This document shows, piece by piece, positions 37,806 through 46,530 of a stretch of DNA of 64,000 nucleotides. Below the pieces are notes generated by a model. It saw only the letters and a program-made list of their open reading frames with translations. It was not told the DNA's origin and did no database searches. Each line of letters starts with the position of its first letter. Positions within the stretch are counted from its first letter, which is position 1. The stretch covers positions 186,001-250,000 of the forward strand of contig NZ_JAGIBH010000006.1 in assembly GCF_017744445.1 (NCBI RefSeq). The letters run 5' to 3'. Both the position numbers and the translations under genes were made by a program. Origin of the DNA: Caulobacter sp. GTDB taxonomy: Bacteria; Pseudomonadota; Alphaproteobacteria; Caulobacterales; Caulobacteraceae.

Positions 37806-38675
37806 GTGGCCGCACAGTCCAAAATTCCCAGCTTTTTCCTGTTCGGCGAGCCGCCTCGCGTGGCCGAGGGCAAGTTCCTGCATCTGGAGGCCTTGGACGA
37901 TCGCTCGCGACCCAATGACTGGAACATCCGGCCGCACGCCCACGCCGACCTCAACCACGTCTTCCATATCGCCCAGGGCGGCGGCCGCATGTCGGCGGAC
38001 GGCAAGGCGGTGGAATTCGTCGCCCCCTGCCTGCTGATCGCCCCGGCGCGCGTGGTGCATGGTTTCGTCTTCGAGGCCGAGACCAAGGGTTCGGTGCTGA
38101 CCATCGCCGACAGCTATCTGCGCGAGCTGGTCGGGCGCGAGCCGGCCTTCGAGGCCGTCTTCCAGCAGGCTGTCGCGCTGGCGCTGAGCGCCGATCACGG
38201 CGCGGTCCAAAGCCTGGAGCGACTGGCCAAGGAGCTGACCTGGGCCGCGCCGGGTCACGGGGCGGCGGTCGAGGCGCATCTGCTGACCATCCTGGTGGAC
38301 GTGCTGCGTCTGCGCGCCCACGTCGATGCGCCGGACACCGCGCGACCCAACACCCATGCCGCCCTGGTGGCGCGGTTCCGCGAGCGGGTCGAGGCCGGCT
38401 ACCGCACCAACCGTGCGCTGGAGGCCTATGCCTCCGACCTGGGCGTCTCGGTCTGGACCCTGGGCGCGGCCTGTCGAAGCGTCGCCTCGGCCTCGCCGCT
38501 CAGCCTGGTGCAGGACCGCAAGATGCTCGAGGCCCGACGGGCCTTGCTCTACTCGAACATGACGGTGGCCGAGATCGCCTACTATCTGGGCTTCGACGAT
38601 CCGGCCTATTTCACGCGCGTCTTCACCAAGCACGCGGGGATCTCGCCGCGAGGCTTCCGCGACGGGGCTCCATAA
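37806..38675 (+). CDS. AraC family regulator, PobR-like
   Basis: A 289-residue AraC-type activator with an N-terminal cupin sensing domain (HAHADLNHVFHI, ~40-130) and two C-terminal HTH motifs (~195-285; LEAYASDLGVSVWTL, then AEIAYYLGFDDPAYFTRVF). The start is probably the GTG at 37806 after GGGAGGG; the frame is open further upstream. Divergence from pobA and the cupin-AraC layout fit a 4-hydroxybenzoate-responsive activator of pobA and possibly of the whole pca operon. Confidence 0.87.
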   Translation: MAAQSKIPSFFLFGEPPRVAEGKFLHLEALDDRSRPNDWNIRPHAHADLNHVFHIAQGGGRMSADGKAVEFVAPCLLIAPARVVHGFVFEAETKGSVLTIADSYLRELVGREPAFEAVFQQAVALALSADHGAVQSLERLAKELTWAAPGHGAAVEAHLLTILVDVLRLRAHVDAPDTARPNTHAALVARFRERVEAGYRTNRALEAYASDLGVSVWTLGAACRSVASASPLSLVQDRKMLEARRALLYSNMTVAEIAYYLGFDDPAYFTRVFTKHAGISPRGFRDGAP

Positions 38676-38725
38676 CAAAATCGCCGCCGACATCGCCCCG
38701 GGGGTGGGGACGATATCGGCGGCGA
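38675..38725. terminator. Terminator hairpin between AraC gene and TBDR
   Basis: Stem arms TCGCCGCCGA (38681-38690) and TCGGCGGCGA (38716-38725) extend inward through CATCG/CGATA and CCCC/GGGG. The minus-strand tail is TTTTGTT, so it terminates the TBDR transcript and may block read-through of the convergent regulator. Confidence 0.72.
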
Positions 38726-38752
38726 CCTTCGCCTTCGGGTTAAACGCTGGCG

Positions 38753-41725
38753 CTAGAAGCGGAAGCGAACGCCCGCGCGGTACATCCGGCCGATGATGTC
38801 GTAGAGGGCCGGGTTGGCGTAGTTCGGCGACTTGGCCGGATCGCGGTCGAATAGGTTGTCGACCTTGAAGTAGGCGGTCACGTCGTCACGGATCTTATAG
38901 GTGCCGCCGACGTCCATGTAGAACGCGCCGGGCATGAAGTTCTTGTCGATGGTCGGGTTGTTGACCGTCGAGACCGGGCACGAGCCGGCGGCGCAGACGA
39001 CATACTGGTTGCCGTAGTTGCCGTCGGTGAACCAGCGCTCCTGCAGCGTGACCGAGAAGCGGTCGGTCTCGTAGCTCTGGATGGCCAGCCACTTCCAGTT
39101 GGGCGTGTTGCCCTGGTTCACGCCCGCGGAGTCGACCGGGATCGTGCCGGGCAGGCCGGTGTCGGTCCAGAACTCGCGGATGTGGGTGGCCAGGGCGCGC
39201 AGGGTGAAGGCGCCCGGCAGGCCCAAGGGTTCACGCCAACGATAGCTGGCCTCGATGTCGAAGCCGCTGGTCTTGATCGACGCCAGGTTGAAGGACTGGA
39301 CGTTGATGTAGTTCGGGCCGCTGCTGTTGTTGAGGTTATACGAGCCGCAGGTCTGCGGCAGGATGTTGCGGAAGCAGTAGTCGACGATCTGGGCCGCGCC
39401 CAGGCTGGAGACGACGTCGTCGACCTTGATCTTGTAGTAGTCGAACGAAGCGCTGAAGCCCGGCAGCCAGGACGGGTTGGCCAGGACCACGCCGACCTGG
39501 GTGTTGCGGGCGATTTCCGGCGTCAGGTTCGGGTTGCCGACGGCGTTCTGGATCGCCACCACGTTGCGGTTGTTGGCCGGGTCGAAGAAGTTCGGCAGGG
39601 TCGTGGTGACCGGCGCGGCGAACAGTTCCGACAGGTTGGGGGCGCGGACGTCTCGCGAGGTCACGCCCCGGAAGCGCAGGCCATCGAAGGGCGTGTCCCA
39701 GGTGCCGCCGGCCTTCCAGGTCCAGATCGTGCCCGAGGTGCTGTAGTCGGTCACGCGCGCGGCGGCGTTGAAGTTGGCGCGGCCGACCTTGTCGTTGTCG
39801 AACAGCGGCAGGTCGATTTCCAGGAAGGCTTCCTTGACGTTGTAGACGCCGTCGCCGTTCTTGTAGTTGCCCGCGTGCCAGTTGTTGCCGAGGTTCGACA
39901 TCAGCGGATCGGCCGGATACGAGCCGGTGTTCGGGCTGCGATCGGCGATGCCAGCGCCGTACGGATCGGCGCGGACGGTGTAGTATTCCCGGCGATATTC
40001 GGCGCCGAAGGCCACCGACAGCGGACCGGCCCACAGATCGATCGGCGCGCCCGAGAAGTTCAGGCTGGCCACGTCCTGCTTCATGCGCAGACGCTGGAAC
40101 GGACCAGCTTCCGGCTGGACATATTCCAGGGCCGAGGCCGAGGGGGGCTTGCCGCCGAAGATGTTCAGCGGCTGGCAGCCGGCGGCGCGCGCCACCGGAT
40201 CGGCGCAGACGATCGCGCCGTTCAGCGTGATGGCCTGGATCGCCTGGTTGAAGCGCGGCGTCAGGATGATGTGGTCGACGTCGATGGCGGTCTTGTTTTC
40301 GCCGTGCTGGTAGTAGGCGTCATAGGACCAGTTCGACCCGAGCGCGTCGAACTTGCCCTTCAGGCCGGCGACGACGCGGTATTGGCGGCGATCGGTGTGG
40401 ACCTTGGTGTTGGGCAGGACCGCGTTGCTGACGCCGTATTGGAAGCTGGTGATGCCGGCGGTGGCGCAGGCGTCGCGCACCGAGGTCGGCAGGTAGGGGT
40501 TGGCGCACTGCAGCGTCAGGCCGGTGCGGTTCATGCCGTTGACGGGCTGGTTGCTGGTCTTGACCTGGCCCAGATTGAACGAGACGTAGGCCTCGTTGCC
40601 TTCGGCGAAGTCGTAGCCGATGCGGCCGTAGGCCACCTTGCGCTCGATCTTCGACTGCAGCGTGCGGCCGCTGTCCACGTTACCCGACAGGTCGCCGCCA
40701 ATGCAGAAGCCCGGCAGACAGCCATTGACCGCGCCGCCGGCGGTCTTGGACGGCACGCCGCCCGAGCCGTACTGGAACTGGAACGGATTGCCGGCCTGGT
40801 CGAAGGCGATGCCTTGCAGCGGACCGGCCGTGATCAGGCCGTACTTGGTGTAGGCGTAGGGCTGGGCGTTGTCGCGCATCAGGTACTGCGGCGAACCGTC
40901 GTTCGTGACGTTGCGATTGATCATCGTCGTCTGGGTGAACCAGTGGCGGTCACCGGCCAGGTCCAGGCCGAAGTCGCCCGGGCCGACGCCGTTTTCCTTG
41001 GCCCACTCGACGCTGCCGACAACGTGCATGCGATCACCGGCGAAGCTGCGGCCGCCGGCCAGCTGCACCAGGCCCTGCTCGTTGTCATTGTACTTCGAGA
41101 TGCCGGCCTGGACGTTGCCCTTCAGGCCCTGGAAGCGGGTGTCGGTGATGAAGTTGACCACGCCGCCGACGGCGTCCGAGCCGTACGAGGCCGAGGCGCC
41201 GCCGTTGACGACGTCGACGCGCTGGATCAGCAGCTGCGGGAACAGGCTGACGTCGGTGACGCCGGTGTAGTAGGCGCCGACCACGCGCTGGCCGTCCAGC
41301 AGGGTCAGGGTGCGGATGGTGCCCAGGCCCCGCAGCGAGAACGACGACAGGCCCTGCTGGCCGCTCGACGTGCTGAAGGTGTTGGTCGCCGAGCCGCTCG
41401 AGCCCTGCAGCGACGGCAGCTGGACGATGGTGGCGAAGACGTTCGGCTGAGCGTTGTTCTGGATCTGCTCCTCGCCGATCACCGAGGTCGGCGTCGGGGC
41501 GGTGAAGCCAGTGGTCTGGATGCGGGTGCCGGTGACGACGATCTCGGTGACCGTGGTGTCCGCCGGTTCGGCCGGCGCGGCGGTTTGCGCCAGGGCAGGA
41601 CAGGCGATCAGGGTCGCCAGCAGTGCGGCCGCGCCGGCCGAGCCGAGCGCATCGCGTTTCATTTGCCGGACTAGATCACCCCGCTTGGCGCGCGGATTCG
41701 ACGAGTCGGTGCTGTGTGAGAACAT
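38753..41725 (-). CDS. TonB-dependent outer-membrane receptor
   Basis: A ~990-residue receptor. The signal peptide has an unusually long basic n-region (about 24 residues before MKRDALGS), then ACPALAQ. TonB box IVVTG (~64), plug with FSLRGLGTIRTLTLLDGQRVVG and GASASYGSDAVGGVVNF, barrel ending in Arg-Phe-Arg-Phe. Start: the ATG at 41725 is seven bases from AGGGAGG; 41731 is too close to it, and 41662 would give a standard signal peptide. It is divergent from the MFS/GH43 operon with a LacI-type operator in front, so a xylo-oligosaccharide ligand is likely. Confidence 0.92.
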   Translation of the reverse strand: MFSHSTDSSNPRAKRGDLVRQMKRDALGSAGAAALLATLIACPALAQTAAPAEPADTTVTEIVVTGTRIQTTGFTAPTPTSVIGEEQIQNNAQPNVFATIVQLPSLQGSSGSATNTFSTSSGQQGLSSFSLRGLGTIRTLTLLDGQRVVGAYYTGVTDVSLFPQLLIQRVDVVNGGASASYGSDAVGGVVNFITDTRFQGLKGNVQAGISKYNDNEQGLVQLAGGRSFAGDRMHVVGSVEWAKENGVGPGDFGLDLAGDRHWFTQTTMINRNVTNDGSPQYLMRDNAQPYAYTKYGLITAGPLQGIAFDQAGNPFQFQYGSGGVPSKTAGGAVNGCLPGFCIGGDLSGNVDSGRTLQSKIERKVAYGRIGYDFAEGNEAYVSFNLGQVKTSNQPVNGMNRTGLTLQCANPYLPTSVRDACATAGITSFQYGVSNAVLPNTKVHTDRRQYRVVAGLKGKFDALGSNWSYDAYYQHGENKTAIDVDHIILTPRFNQAIQAITLNGAIVCADPVARAAGCQPLNIFGGKPPSASALEYVQPEAGPFQRLRMKQDVASLNFSGAPIDLWAGPLSVAFGAEYRREYYTVRADPYGAGIADRSPNTGSYPADPLMSNLGNNWHAGNYKNGDGVYNVKEAFLEIDLPLFDNDKVGRANFNAAARVTDYSTSGTIWTWKAGGTWDTPFDGLRFRGVTSRDVRAPNLSELFAAPVTTTLPNFFDPANNRNVVAIQNAVGNPNLTPEIARNTQVGVVLANPSWLPGFSASFDYYKIKVDDVVSSLGAAQIVDYCFRNILPQTCGSYNLNNSSGPNYINVQSFNLASIKTSGFDIEASYRWREPLGLPGAFTLRALATHIREFWTDTGLPGTIPVDSAGVNQGNTPNWKWLAIQSYETDRFSVTLQERWFTDGNYGNQYVVCAAGSCPVSTVNNPTIDKNFMPGAFYMDVGGTYKIRDDVTAYFKVDNLFDRDPAKSPNYANPALYDIIGRMYRAGVRFRF

Positions 41726-41794
41726 TTCCATCCCTCCCTGAGCGCCGTTGATCGGCGCGTTTGACGCTTGGCCACCAGGCGATTGCCGTCAGAT

Positions 41795-41842
41795 GGTAGC
41801 GTTATCGTAAAACTTGGTATGTTCGCTGTTACAGCAAGTCAA
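41795..41842 (-). promoter_or_regulatory. TBDR promoter with LacI-type operator
   Basis: On the minus strand TTGACT (41842-41837), a 16-bp spacer and TACCAA (41820-41815) form a plausible promoter. TGGTAGCGTTATCG (41795-41808), a CG-centred palindrome, lies just downstream of the -10. GCTGTTACAGC (41825-41835), a separate short perfect dyad, sits in the spacer. Confidence 0.5.
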
Positions 41843-41969
41843 TACTCCGACATAATAACGTTGAAATGATCGTTGGCCTTCGCTAACCCGTAGATGAAGC
41901 GCGGCCTTTGCGGGCTGTTTCGGCGAAAAATCGCGAAAAGCGTGATGTTCTGCGCCCGATAGCGGGTGA

Positions 41970-41983
41970 TGATAACGTTATCG
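41970..41983. promoter_or_regulatory. LacI-type operator upstream of the MFS/GH43 operon
   Basis: GATAACGTTATC (41971-41982) is a perfect 12-bp CG-centred palindrome 18 bp before the proposed MFS start. It is the best candidate site for the LacI protein encoded downstream at 44902-45927. Confidence 0.65.
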
Positions 41984-42000
41984 CAATTGGGGCGGACGAG

Positions 42001-43275
42001 TTGATCAGTAGCGTCAAACCCGAGAATGGGGACAAACCCAGATTCCCCGTCGTGCGATGGACCATCATCGGACTGTTCGTCCTGGCGATGGTCCTGAACT
42101 ATCTGGCGCGCTCGGTGCTGGGCGTGTCCGCGCCGATGATCCTCAGCGAGCAGTCGATCTCGAGCGAGCAGTACTCGTGGATCACCAGCGCCTTTCAGCT
42201 GGGCGTCATGCTGCAGCCGTTCGTCGGCTATTTCCTCGATGGCGTCGGGCTGCGGCTGGGCTTCACGGTCTGCGTGGCGGTGTGGTCGCTGATCACCATC
42301 GCGCACGTCGCCGCTCAGGGTTGGGCGCCGTTCGCTGGACTGCGCTTCGCCTTGGGCCTGGCGGAGGGCTCGGCTCAGCCGGCCGGACAGAAGCTGACGG
42401 CCGAGTGGTTTCCCGCTCGCGAGCGGGGCTTGGCCAGCGGCATCTACAATATCGGCGCCTCGTTCGGCGCGGTGTTCGCGCCGCTGCTGGTTGCCTGGGC
42501 CGTCGCCACCCACAGCTGGCGCCTGGCCTTCGTCGCCGCCGGGATCCTGGGCCTGGTATGGACCGTGGCGTGGCTGGCCTGGTACCGCTCGCCCGACAAG
42601 CATCCGCGCCTGAGCGCCCACGAACGCGCCCATATCGAGGCCGGGCAGGAGCAGCATCTGGCCGCGAAGGGGAAGCGTCCAAGCTTCATGAGCCTGGCCA
42701 AGCGCCGCGAGGTCTGGGGCATCGCCCTGCCACGCATGCTGGCCGATCCGGTCTGGGGCATGCTGTCATTCTGGATGCCGCTGTATCTGGCGCGCGAGCG
42801 AGGGTTCGACCTGGCCCATATCGCCATGTTCGCCTGGTTGCCGTTCCTGGCCGCCGACCTGGGCTGCCTGTTCGGCCCGGGGCTGGTCGGCTTCCTGCAG
42901 CGACGCGGCGTGAACCTGATCGACGCGCGGCGCTGTGCTTTCACGCTGGGCGCGGTGCTGATGACCGGCATGACCCTGGTGGGCCTGGCGGCCAACCCCT
43001 ATGTCGCCATCGCCCTGCTGTGCCTGGGCGGCTTCGCCCACCAGACCCTGTCGGTGACCGTGATCACCATGGCCTCGGACCTCTTCGCCCGGAACGAGGT
43101 CGCCACCGTCGCCGGCATCGCCGGCCTGGCGGGCAATCTGGGCGTGCTGGTGTTCACGCTCGCTCTGGGCAAGCTGGTCGACCAGATCGGCTATGGCCCC
43201 TTCTTCACCGTTCTTGGCCTGCTCGACCTGGTCGGCGCCGCCTTGCTCTGGACCCTTGTGCGTAAACCGGCATGA
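42001..43275 (+). CDS. MFS permease, ACS / hexuronate-type
   Basis: A ~424-residue 12-helix MFS protein of the anion:cation symporter group (NYLARSVLGVSAP in helix 1, GLAEGSAQPAGQK in helix 4, RERGLASGIYNIG). The frame is open to a TTG at 41908, but a perfect operator at 41971-41982 would then be coding; the TTG at 42001, or a GTG at 42052, is preferred. It is coupled to the GH43 gene by ATGA, so it probably imports xylo-oligosaccharides or uronic-acid-decorated sugars across the inner membrane. Confidence 0.85.
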   Translation: MISSVKPENGDKPRFPVVRWTIIGLFVLAMVLNYLARSVLGVSAPMILSEQSISSEQYSWITSAFQLGVMLQPFVGYFLDGVGLRLGFTVCVAVWSLITIAHVAAQGWAPFAGLRFALGLAEGSAQPAGQKLTAEWFPARERGLASGIYNIGASFGAVFAPLLVAWAVATHSWRLAFVAAGILGLVWTVAWLAWYRSPDKHPRLSAHERAHIEAGQEQHLAAKGKRPSFMSLAKRREVWGIALPRMLADPVWGMLSFWMPLYLARERGFDLAHIAMFAWLPFLAADLGCLFGPGLVGFLQRRGVNLIDARRCAFTLGAVLMTGMTLVGLAANPYVAIALLCLGGFAHQTLSVTVITMASDLFARNEVATVAGIAGLAGNLGVLVFTLALGKLVDQIGYGPFFTVLGLLDLVGAALLWTLVRKPA

Positions 43276-44891
43276 CCCTGATCCAAAACCCCATCCTCCG
43301 GGGCTTCAATCCCGATCCCTCGATCGTCCGGGTCGGCGAGGACATCTACATCGCCACCTCCACCTTCGAGTGGTATCCGGGCGTCCAGATCCACCACAGC
43401 CGCGACCTGGTGAACTGGCGCCTGGCGGCCAGGCCACTGAACCGGCCGACGCAGCTGGACATGCGCGGCGATCCCGATTCCTGCGGCGTCTGGGCGCCGG
43501 ACCTGACCTATGCCGACGGCCTGTTCTGGCTGGTCTTCACCGACGTGAAGCGGTTCGGGCAGTCGACCCTGGACGGCGCCAAGGGCGTGACCCTGCGCGA
43601 CTTCCACAACTACCTGGTGACCTGCGACAGCATCGACGGGACGTGGTCCGATCCGGTCTATCTGAACAGCAGCGGCTTTGATCCGGCGCTGTTCCATGAC
43701 GACGACGGCCGCAGCTGGCTACTGAACATGCTGTGGGACCATCGCCCAGACCGCCCCCGCTTCGCGGGCATCGTCATCCAGGAACTGGACCGCGCCACCG
43801 GCGCGCTGATCGGCGAGCGGCGGACGATCTTCCAGGGCACCGAGCGGGGCTTCACCGAGGGTCCCCACATCTACAAGCGCGACGGTTGGTACCACCTGCT
43901 GGTCGCCGAGGGCGGCACGGGCTGGGGGCACGCGGTGGTCATGGCCCGCTCGCGCGACCTGATGGGACCCTACGAGCTGCATCCGGACGCCGTCGTGCTG
44001 TCCGCCGGCGGTCGCCGCGATGCGCCCCTGGCGCGCGCGGGGCACGGCGACCTAGTCGAGCTGGCCGACGGTACGCCCTGGATGGCCTATCTGTGCGGCC
44101 GTCCCTTGCCTGAGAGCCAGCGCTGCGTGCTGGGCCGCGAGACCGCCCTGCAGCCGATGCGCTGGTGCGAAGACGGCTGGCTGCGCAGCCTGACCGCCGA
44201 CGCCGCGCCGGACCTGACGCCGCCCGCCCCGAACCTCGCGCCCGCGCCGTGGCCGTCGGATAACTGGGATGGCGGCTTCGATGTCGCCGAGCTGCCCGAG
44301 CCGCTGCAATGGCTGCGCACGCCCTATCCAGACGAGATCTTCAGCCTGACCGCACGGCCGGGACATTTGCGCCTCTTTGGCCGCGAAACCCTCGGCAGCC
44401 CGTTCCGGCAGGCGCTCGTCGCGCAACGCCAGGAGCACTTCCGCTACACGGCGACCACGCGCCTTGAGTTCGAGCCGTCCGACTTCCAGCAGGCCGCGGG
44501 GCTGGTCTGCTACTACAACAGCACCAAGTTCCACTACCTGCACGTCACCCGCGAGAACGGCGCGCGCCGCCTTCAGGTGATGACAGCCTGTCCCGACACG
44601 GGCCGCTGCACGCTCGAGGTCGTGGTGGGCGCGTTGCCCGAAGGTGCGATCGAGCTGCGCGCCGATGTCGACTTCGGCCAGCTGAAATTGGCCTGGCGCG
44701 GCGCCGCTGATCCCAACTGGACGCTTCTCAACAACGCGCTCGACGCCAGCATCCTGTCGGACGAGGCGTCCCTGCCGGGCCTGCCCAACTTCACCGGAGC
44801 CTTCGTCGGCATGGCCTGCCAGGACATGTCCGGCCGCGCCACGCCCGCTGACTTCGCCTTCTGGCGCTACGAGGGGCGAGGGGACGCCTGA
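43272..44891 (+). CDS. Cytoplasmic GH43 beta-xylosidase
   Basis: A 539-residue two-domain GH43 enzyme: a propeller with Asp15 (NPDPS), Asp137 (GFDPALF) and Glu196 (TEGPHIYK), then a C-terminal beta-sandwich (~330-539) as in XynB-type xylosidases. It has no signal peptide, so it acts on imported xylo-oligosaccharides. Its ATG overlaps the permease stop (43272-43275). The gene ends 10 bp from the convergent lacI stop. Confidence 0.92.
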   Translation: MTLIQNPILRGFNPDPSIVRVGEDIYIATSTFEWYPGVQIHHSRDLVNWRLAARPLNRPTQLDMRGDPDSCGVWAPDLTYADGLFWLVFTDVKRFGQSTLDGAKGVTLRDFHNYLVTCDSIDGTWSDPVYLNSSGFDPALFHDDDGRSWLLNMLWDHRPDRPRFAGIVIQELDRATGALIGERRTIFQGTERGFTEGPHIYKRDGWYHLLVAEGGTGWGHAVVMARSRDLMGPYELHPDAVVLSAGGRRDAPLARAGHGDLVELADGTPWMAYLCGRPLPESQRCVLGRETALQPMRWCEDGWLRSLTADAAPDLTPPAPNLAPAPWPSDNWDGGFDVAELPEPLQWLRTPYPDEIFSLTARPGHLRLFGRETLGSPFRQALVAQRQEHFRYTATTRLEFEPSDFQQAAGLVCYYNSTKFHYLHVTRENGARRLQVMTACPDTGRCTLEVVVGALPEGAIELRADVDFGQLKLAWRGAADPNWTLLNNALDASILSDEASLPGLPNFTGAFVGMACQDMSGRATPADFAFWRYEGRGDA

Positions 44892-44901
44892 CGCTAAGTC
44901 G

Positions 44902-45927
44902 CTAGAGGCGGGCGGCCGACAGGCGTGTGACGATCTCGTGGTCCAGCACGCGGTCGGAGCGGTCGCCCAAGGGCTCGCCGATAGCGATCTGGCTGGCCAG
45001 AAGGCCCAGCGCCTCGGCCGCCAGTCGGCGAACGGGCTGGTGCACCGTGGTCAGCGGCGGCCAGACCGTGACCGCCGGCGAGGTGTCGTCGAAGCCGACC
45101 ACGGTCAGTTCGCCGGGCACGTCCAGATGGCGGCGGTGGGCCACCGACACGACCGCGGCGGCCATGTCGTCATTGCTGGCGAAGATCGCCGTCGGCGGCG
45201 TGGCCGCGTCCAGCAGCTGTTCGGCGGCCGCCAGGCCCGAGGTGAAGCTGAAATCGCCCTGGGCGATGGCGGTCACCACCCCGACGGCCTCGCGCACGGC
45301 CGCGTAGAAGCCGCTCAGGCGCTCGGCGCTGGCGGCCTGGTCCGGATTGCCGAGGATGAAACCCAGGCGCTTGTGGCCCAGCGCGATCAGCTCGCGGGTC
45401 ATCTCATAGGCGGCGCGGCGATCGTCGATCCGCACGCAGATCGCGCCCTCGACATTATAGGCGCCGACCGCCGCCAGCGGCAGCTTGGCCTTGCGCAGCG
45501 CGCCCAGCACGACGGGCGACTCGCCCAGCGGCGGAGCCAGGATGGCGCCGCGAATGCCCGAGGCGATCAGGGCCTTCACCGCCGCGGCGGCGGGCGGGCG
45601 GCCATCCTCGCCCTTCAGCAGGGTCAGGCGCGCCCCGCGCGTCGAGGCCTCCTCGAAGACGCCGGTCAGGAAGTCGCTCATGAAGGCGGCGCTGGGGTTG
45701 GAGTAGATCACCCCGATCCTCAGCTCGACGGAATTGACCAGGCTGCGGGCGGCGACATTGGGCATGTACCCCAAGGCCTTGATCGCCGCCTCGACCGCCG
45801 CGCGGGTGTCGGGGCCGACGCCGGGGCGCTCGTTGATAACGCGCGAAACGGTCATCGGCGAAACGCCGGCCTTGACCGCGACGTCGACGATCGTCGGGTC
45901 GCGACCTTGTCCTGACTTCCTCGCCAA
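44902..45927 (-). CDS. LacI family transcriptional repressor
   Basis: A 341-residue LacI/GalR protein: HTH at ~12-35 (TIVDVAVKAGVSPMTVSRVI), hinge with AARSL, then a periplasmic-binding-protein-like sensor domain (IASNDDMAA-type FASNDDMAAAVV, VVGFDDTSP). The start is TTG at 45927 after GGGGGGA. It is convergent with the GH43 gene. CG-centred palindromes of the type it should bind occur upstream of itself (46011-46024) and of the TBDR, permease, GH9 and GH51/esterase genes. The ligand is probably a pentose or xylo-oligosaccharide. Confidence 0.9.
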   Translation of the reverse strand: MARKSGQGRDPTIVDVAVKAGVSPMTVSRVINERPGVGPDTRAAVEAAIKALGYMPNVAARSLVNSVELRIGVIYSNPSAAFMSDFLTGVFEEASTRGARLTLLKGEDGRPPAAAAVKALIASGIRGAILAPPLGESPVVLGALRKAKLPLAAVGAYNVEGAICVRIDDRRAAYEMTRELIALGHKRLGFILGNPDQAASAERLSGFYAAVREAVGVVTAIAQGDFSFTSGLAAAEQLLDAATPPTAIFASNDDMAAAVVSVAHRRHLDVPGELTVVGFDDTSPAVTVWPPLTTVHQPVRRLAAEALGLLASQIAIGEPLGDRSDRVLDHEIVTRLSAARL

Positions 45928-46010
45928 TACGTCCCCCCGTCTCGCGTCCGAGTCTCAAGTCTACGGATCGATCTTTAGTCGGAGCTTGGGTGGCGTCCAA
46001 GTCCACAATT

Positions 46011-46024
46011 TGTTTGCGCTACCA
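46011..46024. promoter_or_regulatory. LacI-type operator candidate upstream of lacI
   Basis: TGTTTGCGCTACCA pairs at 5 of 7 arm positions around a CG centre. It lies 84 bp upstream of the lacI TTG, suggesting autoregulation. Confidence 0.45.
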
Positions 46025-46261
46025 AGGATGGCTAGGGGGCGGCCCGGACCTTGTGTCCACACGCCCGCTTGGTCCTGAGCGAGCCGTACGTGTCATTCCC
46101 CAATGTCCGTCGGACAAGGTTTCGAGCGATTCACGACCTTGCTCGTCAATTCTAAATCCTACTTTGTGGGACTTCACGAGCACTGACACACGCGTGGATG
46201 GAGAGATTTTTCTCAATATCAAGTGAGTTATGGGTTGGACAAATAGGGCTGAATTTGCCAA

Positions 46262-46275
46262 TGTTAACGTAACCA
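46262..46275. promoter_or_regulatory. LacI-type operator candidate in AT-rich segment
   Basis: TGTTAACGTAACCA pairs at 5 of 7 arm positions. No gene starts close to it on either strand apart from the more distant lacI, so its role is unclear. Confidence 0.3.
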
Positions 46276-46379
46276 ACGCCCATATGGCGCGAAAATCTGC
46301 TAGATCTAATCTACGGATGTCTTCGCGCACGGGCTTGGGGTGTCATGGGTCGTCCGCCACCTCCCCCCTGGGCGATCTC

Positions 46380-46431
46380 GCCCGGGTCCAGCACGGCGCT
46401 TCGCCGGCTTGGACCCGGGCGGTTCTTTTCT
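46380..46431 (+). terminator. Strong hairpin with T-rich tail
   Basis: Ten-bp perfect arms GCCCGGGTCC (46380-46389) and GGACCCGGGC (46411-46420) with further inner pairing are followed by GGTTCTTTTC. No plus-strand gene lies upstream, so it may be an antisense barrier or a REP-like relic. Confidence 0.45.
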
Positions 46432-46470
46432 ACTCACGCCAATTCGACCCGCCAGCCCAGCGACGCGGGC

Positions 46471-46506
46471 AAAAAGAAATCGCCGCCCGCGTGAACGGAC
46501 GGCGAT
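46471..46506 (-). terminator. Rho-independent terminator of the halogenase-GH3-esterase operon
   Basis: Arms ATCGCCG (46500-46506 complement) and CGGCGAT (46479-46485 complement) are followed on the minus strand by TTCTTTTTGC, 25 bp after the esterase stop. Confidence 0.78.
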
Positions 46507-46530
46507 CCTTTAGGGGCCTGGACGAGAGGT

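Larger units (their letters stand above)
45928..46530. promoter_or_regulatory. 603-bp noncoding region upstream of lacI
   Basis: I see no convincing gene. Contents: a LacI-type palindrome TGTTTGCGCTACCA (46011-46024); an AT-rich stretch (about 46110-46320) unlike its surroundings, with a second candidate TGTTAACGTAACCA (46262-46275); a strong hairpin at 46380-46420 with a plus-strand tail GGTTCTTTTC; and the terminator of the esterase gene (46471-46506). The AT-rich part may be decayed sequence. Confidence 0.5.

Noticed and set aside
46019..46330. Minus-strand 103-codon frame upstream of lacI
   Set aside because: No domain, no ribosome-binding site, atypical composition and an internal operator candidate; treated as noncoding.
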